Shown: positions 5,619-6,980 of the stretch, in pieces | Layout: every line of letters starts with the position of its first letter | How positions within the stretch are numbered: position 1 is the stretch's first letter | From: Dehalococcoidia bacterium | GTDB lineage: Bacteria > Chloroflexota > Dehalococcoidia > GIF9 > UBA5620 | Direction: 5' to 3' | NCBI GenBank assembly: GCA_016783225.1 | Contig: JADHWZ010000113.1 | Span: forward strand, 1-6,980 | Length of the DNA stretch: 6,980 nt | Position numbers and translations under genes: made by a program | The notes under the pieces: generated by a model | Database searches by the model: none | What the model was told of the DNA's origin: nothing | What the model saw: only the letters and a program-made list of their open reading frames with translations

Positions 5619-5831
5619 TGTCATTGCGAGCGAAGCGAAGCAATCTAACCTCACTCCCCCACCAAGATTGCCACGGCACTGCCTGCCTCGCAATCAAATT
5701 TGCCTATTGCGATCGGCACCACGGAGGATGAAAATAAGGGTAGCCTAGAGCGGATGCTCTAGGCGTGATTGGAGCCGATGCTCCAATCTACCCAAGATAA
5801 AGGATGCGAATCTATTTCCGTAGTAATGACA
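5619..5831. repeat. Composite intergenic repeat (TGTCATTGCGAG type) filling the pdxT downstream gap
   Basis: The left end reads TGTCATTGC (5619-5627) and the right end reads GTAATGACA (5823-5831); these are inverted copies matching at 8 of 9 positions. Inside the left part, ATTGCGAG (5623-5630) pairs with CTCGCAAT (5687-5694), and GCAATCT (5640-5646) pairs with AGATTGC (5665-5671). TCGCAAT (5688-5694) can alternatively pair with ATTGCGA (5706-5712). The GCGAGCGAAGCGAAGCAATC core is a widely dispersed bacterial repeat type that yields spurious SLRAKRSN or LLRFARND peptides when translated (recalled). No transposase is present, so it would move, if at all, with outside help. The right portion holds a separate structured element at 5738-5793. 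Confidence 0.6.
5738..5793. other. 56-nt perfect three-way-junction-forming element
   Basis: Outer stem GGGTAG (5738-5743) pairs with CTACCC (5788-5793). Inside it, hairpin 1 is CCTAGAGC (5744-5751) with GCTCTAGG (5756-5763) around loop GGAT. Hairpin 2 is ATTGGAGC (5768-5775) with GCTCCAAT (5780-5787) around loop CGAT. Only CGTG (5764-5767) and the two loops are unpaired. Every stem is mismatch-free, and the hairpins share the core GAGC-(G/C)GAT-GCTC. No T-run follows, so it is not an intrinsic terminator, and it lacks tRNA features. It could be a mobile palindromic repeat or a structured RNA ahead of the AAA ATPase gene. Confidence 0.6.
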
Positions 5832-5844
5832 ATAGACATCACCC

Positions 5845-5850
5845 AGGAGA
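5845..5850 (+). promoter_or_regulatory. Ribosome binding site that decides a TTG start
   Basis: AGGAGA, 6 bases before TTG 5857, is the clearest Shine-Dalgarno in the window. Between the upstream in-frame stop (TAG 5833-5835) and the conserved protein there is no ATG or GTG, so TTG 5857 is the start. Confidence 0.75.
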
Positions 5851-5856
5851 TGCTAT

Positions 5857-6980
5857 TTGCAAAAGGTAGTCTCTGATGATTTAGATGCCCTGCTCGATGT
5901 CCTGCCGACTCACATTCGCCAGGCACTTGTTCAGCAAGCCGACAATAATGAGTTGCTGGAACTAGTCTTGGATCTGGGCCGTTTCCCTGAAGCTCGCTAT
6001 CCCCACGACGAGGTAGTCCTCAGCCACAATGAGGTCACTGACTCAGATGTCGAACATATAGTCTCCCGTATCAGCAGTTTTAGCGGTGACAACCGCGCCG
6101 GCATCGAGCGCACGCTACACCGAATTTCGGCCATTCGTAACCGGCAGGGACGAATCGTTGGCCTGACTTGCCGGGTCGGCAGAGCTATCTTCGGTACCGT
6201 AAAGATTATTCAAGACCTTGTTGAAACAGGCAAGAGCGTGCTACTTCTGGGCCGGCCTGGTGTTGGCAAAACGACAATGCTGCGAGAGGTAGCCCGTGTT
6301 CTGGCCGATGATTTGAAAAAACGGGTGATCGTGGTGGATACTTCCAATGAAATCGCCGGTGACGGCGATATACCTCACCCAGCCATAGGTCATGCGCGGC
6401 GGATGCAGGTGCCGACACCGACGATGCAACACGCGGTGATGATTGAAGCTGTAGAAAACCACATGCCCGAGGTCATCATTATCGATGAAATAGGCACCAG
6501 CCTGGAAGCTGAAGCAGCTCGAACTATTGCTGAGCGTGGAGTCCAGTTGGTCGGCACCGCTCATGGAAACAGCCTGGAAAACCTGATGATGAACCCCACC
6601 CTAGCCGACCTCATCGGTGGTATTCAAACAGTGACGCTGGGAGACGAGGAGGCGCGACGGCGGCACACTCAGAAATCAATCCTGGAGCGCAAGGCACCAC
6701 CCACCTTTAATATCGTCGTCGAAATCCAGGAGCGAGATAAGGTAATCATTCACCCAGAGGTAGGCCAAGCCGTAGATGCGATTCTGCATGGTAAGCCCCA
6801 GAAAACCGAAATCCGCTGGTTGGACAAAGATGGTGAAATAAAGAGAGATGAGACAATAACCTCCCATGCTCTGAACAAGAAGCAGCCAGAGCCGAAGAGA
6901 GAAACGCCACGGATATACCTCTTCGGCATCAACCGCTCTAAGCTAGAAGAAGCCGCCAGGGAGAAAGGGATTGTCACGGA
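5857..6980 (+). CDS. Ycf45/SpoIIIAA-like AAA ATPase, probably with C-terminal R3H domain (3' end outside the window)
   Basis: 374 complete codons, open to the right edge. The protein begins with a helical region ([18 protein letters not shown], residues 10-27) and has [15 protein letters not shown] (99-113), a segment typical of this family just before the ATPase core. The P-loop GRPGVGKTT (132-140) follows, then [12 protein letters not shown] (159-170), Walker B VIIIDE (206-211) and GTAHGN (233-238). After residue 280 comes a linker region and a second module starting [15 protein letters not shown] (352-366). That module is seen in the Ycf45-like proteins that end in a single-stranded nucleic-acid-binding R3H domain; the R3H part would lie beyond 6980. 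The exact cellular role is unknown. The start is TTG with strong Shine-Dalgarno AGGAGA. No clear promoter was found, and a structured repeat lies just upstream. Confidence 0.88.
   Translation, partial: MQKVVSDDLDALLDVLPTHIRQALVQQADNNELLELVLDLGRFPEARYPHDEVVLSHNEVTDSDVEHIVSRISSFSGDNRAGIERTLHRISAIRNRQGRIVGLTCRVGRAIFGTVKIIQDLVETGKSVLLLGRPGVGKTTMLREVARVLADDLKKRVIVVDTSNEIAGDGDIPHPAIGHARRMQVPTPTMQHAVMIEAVENHMPEVIIIDEIGTSLEAEAARTIAERGVQLVGTAHGNSLENLMMNPTLADLIGGIQTVTLGDEEARRRHTQKSILERKAPPTFNIVVEIQERDKVIIHPEVGQAVDAILHGKPQKTEIRWLDKDGEIKRDETITSHALNKKQPEPKRETPRIYLFGINRSKLEEAAREKGIVT

Noticed and set aside
5459..5731. Plus-strand frame giving an SLRAKRSN peptide across the pdxT end
   Set aside because: It is a translation of the dispersed ATTGCGAG repeat, a well-known source of false small proteins.
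5738..5793. tRNA or intrinsic terminator
   Set aside because: The fold has two hairpins rather than tRNA arms and lacks a T-loop or CCA. There is no T-run for a terminator.
1..6980. CRISPR array or intact insertion sequence
   Set aside because: No regularly spaced direct repeats, and no transposase or integrase frame on either strand.

Overview
The window looks like chromosomal DNA from an uncultured bacterium, most plausibly a Dehalococcoidia-like member of the Chloroflexota. This is inferred from the gene mix (a Ycf45/SpoIIIAA-like AAA ATPase with a non-ATG start, PdxS/PdxT, TsaD, DUF2851, DUF488) and from intergenic repeats of a style I associate with that group. No rRNA or other phylogenetic marker is present, so the assignment is tentative.

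Layout. Positions 1-78 (minus) hold the first 26 codons of an FmdB-type zinc-ribbon protein. Positions 79-501 hold no convincing gene, but contain a 16-bp palindrome and an AT-rich, self-complementary-looking repeat. Positions about 500-3001 (plus) form an accessory cassette: a small Xre-type HTH regulator, a broken DUF72 (YecE-like) gene, a DUF488 gene, and a DUF2851 gene. The first and last of these are preceded by a similar operator-like element ending in ACCGTGTAA. The DUF2851 gene overlaps the convergent tsaD (minus, 2988-3974) by 14 bp.

A 168-bp divergent promoter region (3975-4142) separates tsaD from the vitamin B6 operon pdxS-pdxT (4143-5607, plus), whose products form the PLP synthase complex. 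Positions 5608-5856 hold a composite intergenic element. It begins with the ATTGCGAG/GCAATCT repeat type and encloses a compact 56-nt segment that can fold almost completely into a three-way junction. The window closes with the 5' 374 codons of the AAA ATPase gene, read from a TTG start behind a strong Shine-Dalgarno.

Functionally, pdxST (cofactor synthesis) and tsaD (tRNA t6A modification) are housekeeping genes, while 500-3001 has an accessory character. The clearest less-expected signals are the DUF72 gene broken by an apparent one-base deletion, the shared operator motif on the regulator and DUF2851 gene, promoters lying so close to start codons that transcripts may be leaderless, and the three-way-junction element. 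No convincing intrinsic terminator, tRNA, CRISPR array or intact insertion sequence was seen.
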